Source: Mageeibacillus sp. UBA5734
GTDB taxonomy: Bacteria > Bacillota > Clostridia > Saccharofermentanales > UBA5734
Direction of reading: 5' to 3'
DNA length: 14,092 bases
Assembly: GCA_002419365.1 (NCBI GenBank)
Contig: DIGA01000123.1
Coordinates: 1-14,092 of the forward strand
Shown: one piece after another, positions 14,075-14,092 of the stretch
Numbering within the stretch: position 1 is the first letter of the stretch
How the letters are laid out: the number at the start of each line of letters is the position of its first letter
Translations under genes and position numbers: made by a program
The notes under the pieces: generated by a model
Database searches by the model: none
The model's input: only the letters and a program-made list of their open reading frames with translations
What the model was told of the DNA's origin: nothing

Positions 14075-14092
14075 ATGAGCAAAATCAAAGTT
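14075..14092 (+). CDS. start of a further gene, cut by the window edge
   Basis: Only six codons are present (MSKIKV), preceded by GAGGAGG and a purine-rich spacer, so the start is well supported. The reading fits a Rossmann-fold beginning, such as an inositol 2-dehydrogenase, which would suit an inositol operon. Six residues are too few to name it, so the function stays open. Confidence 0.6.

Overview
The window looks like the replication-origin region of a bacterial chromosome, most likely a Bacillota (Clostridia-like) organism of roughly 50% GC. The reasons are the dnaA, dnaN, recF order, the strong AGGAGG-type ribosome binding sites, the Bacillus-like style of DnaA, and IolD/IolE proteins that align well with the Bacillus ones as I remember them. 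No genus can be assigned from what is visible. 

Left part (1-3541, minus strand): recF (cut by the left edge), dnaN and dnaA. A 271-bp gap between dnaA and dnaN holds six DnaA-box-like 9-mers, including one perfect box and a perfect inverted pair, plus an AT-rich stretch. This is the likely oriC. The small S4-domain gene often found between dnaN and recF is absent. 

Middle part (3625-9639): divergent from dnaA is a coupled pair, a small three-helix membrane protein and a HAD phosphatase, then a Gfo/Idh/MocA oxidoreductase. That gene converges on, and overlaps by 44 bp, a minus-strand NAD-dependent epimerase/dehydratase. Divergent from the epimerase is a fused methionine sulfoxide reductase, msrAB, translationally coupled (ATGA overlap) to a SulP-family anion transporter with a C-terminal STAS domain. 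A strong intrinsic terminator follows. 

Right part (9766-14092, plus strand): a good extended -10 promoter and a structured leader of about 145 nt precede a myo-inositol catabolic operon. It contains iolD (ThDP-dependent trihydroxycyclohexanedione hydrolase), iolE (inosose dehydratase), a malic enzyme and the first six codons of another gene. Each of the three visible gaps between cistrons carries a perfect stem-loop without a U-tract just ahead of a strong ribosome binding site. IolE makes the dione that IolD opens to 5-deoxyglucuronate. The malic enzyme is not a standard iol function and suggests that inositol breakdown is tied to C4-acid or redox metabolism. 

The core gene calls are secure. 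The most interesting material is non-coding: the compact origin, the iol leader, the serial hairpins between cistrons and a shared extended -10 promoter style. I see no clear evidence for a wholly new defence or mobile system, and no tRNA, rRNA, CRISPR or insertion sequence.
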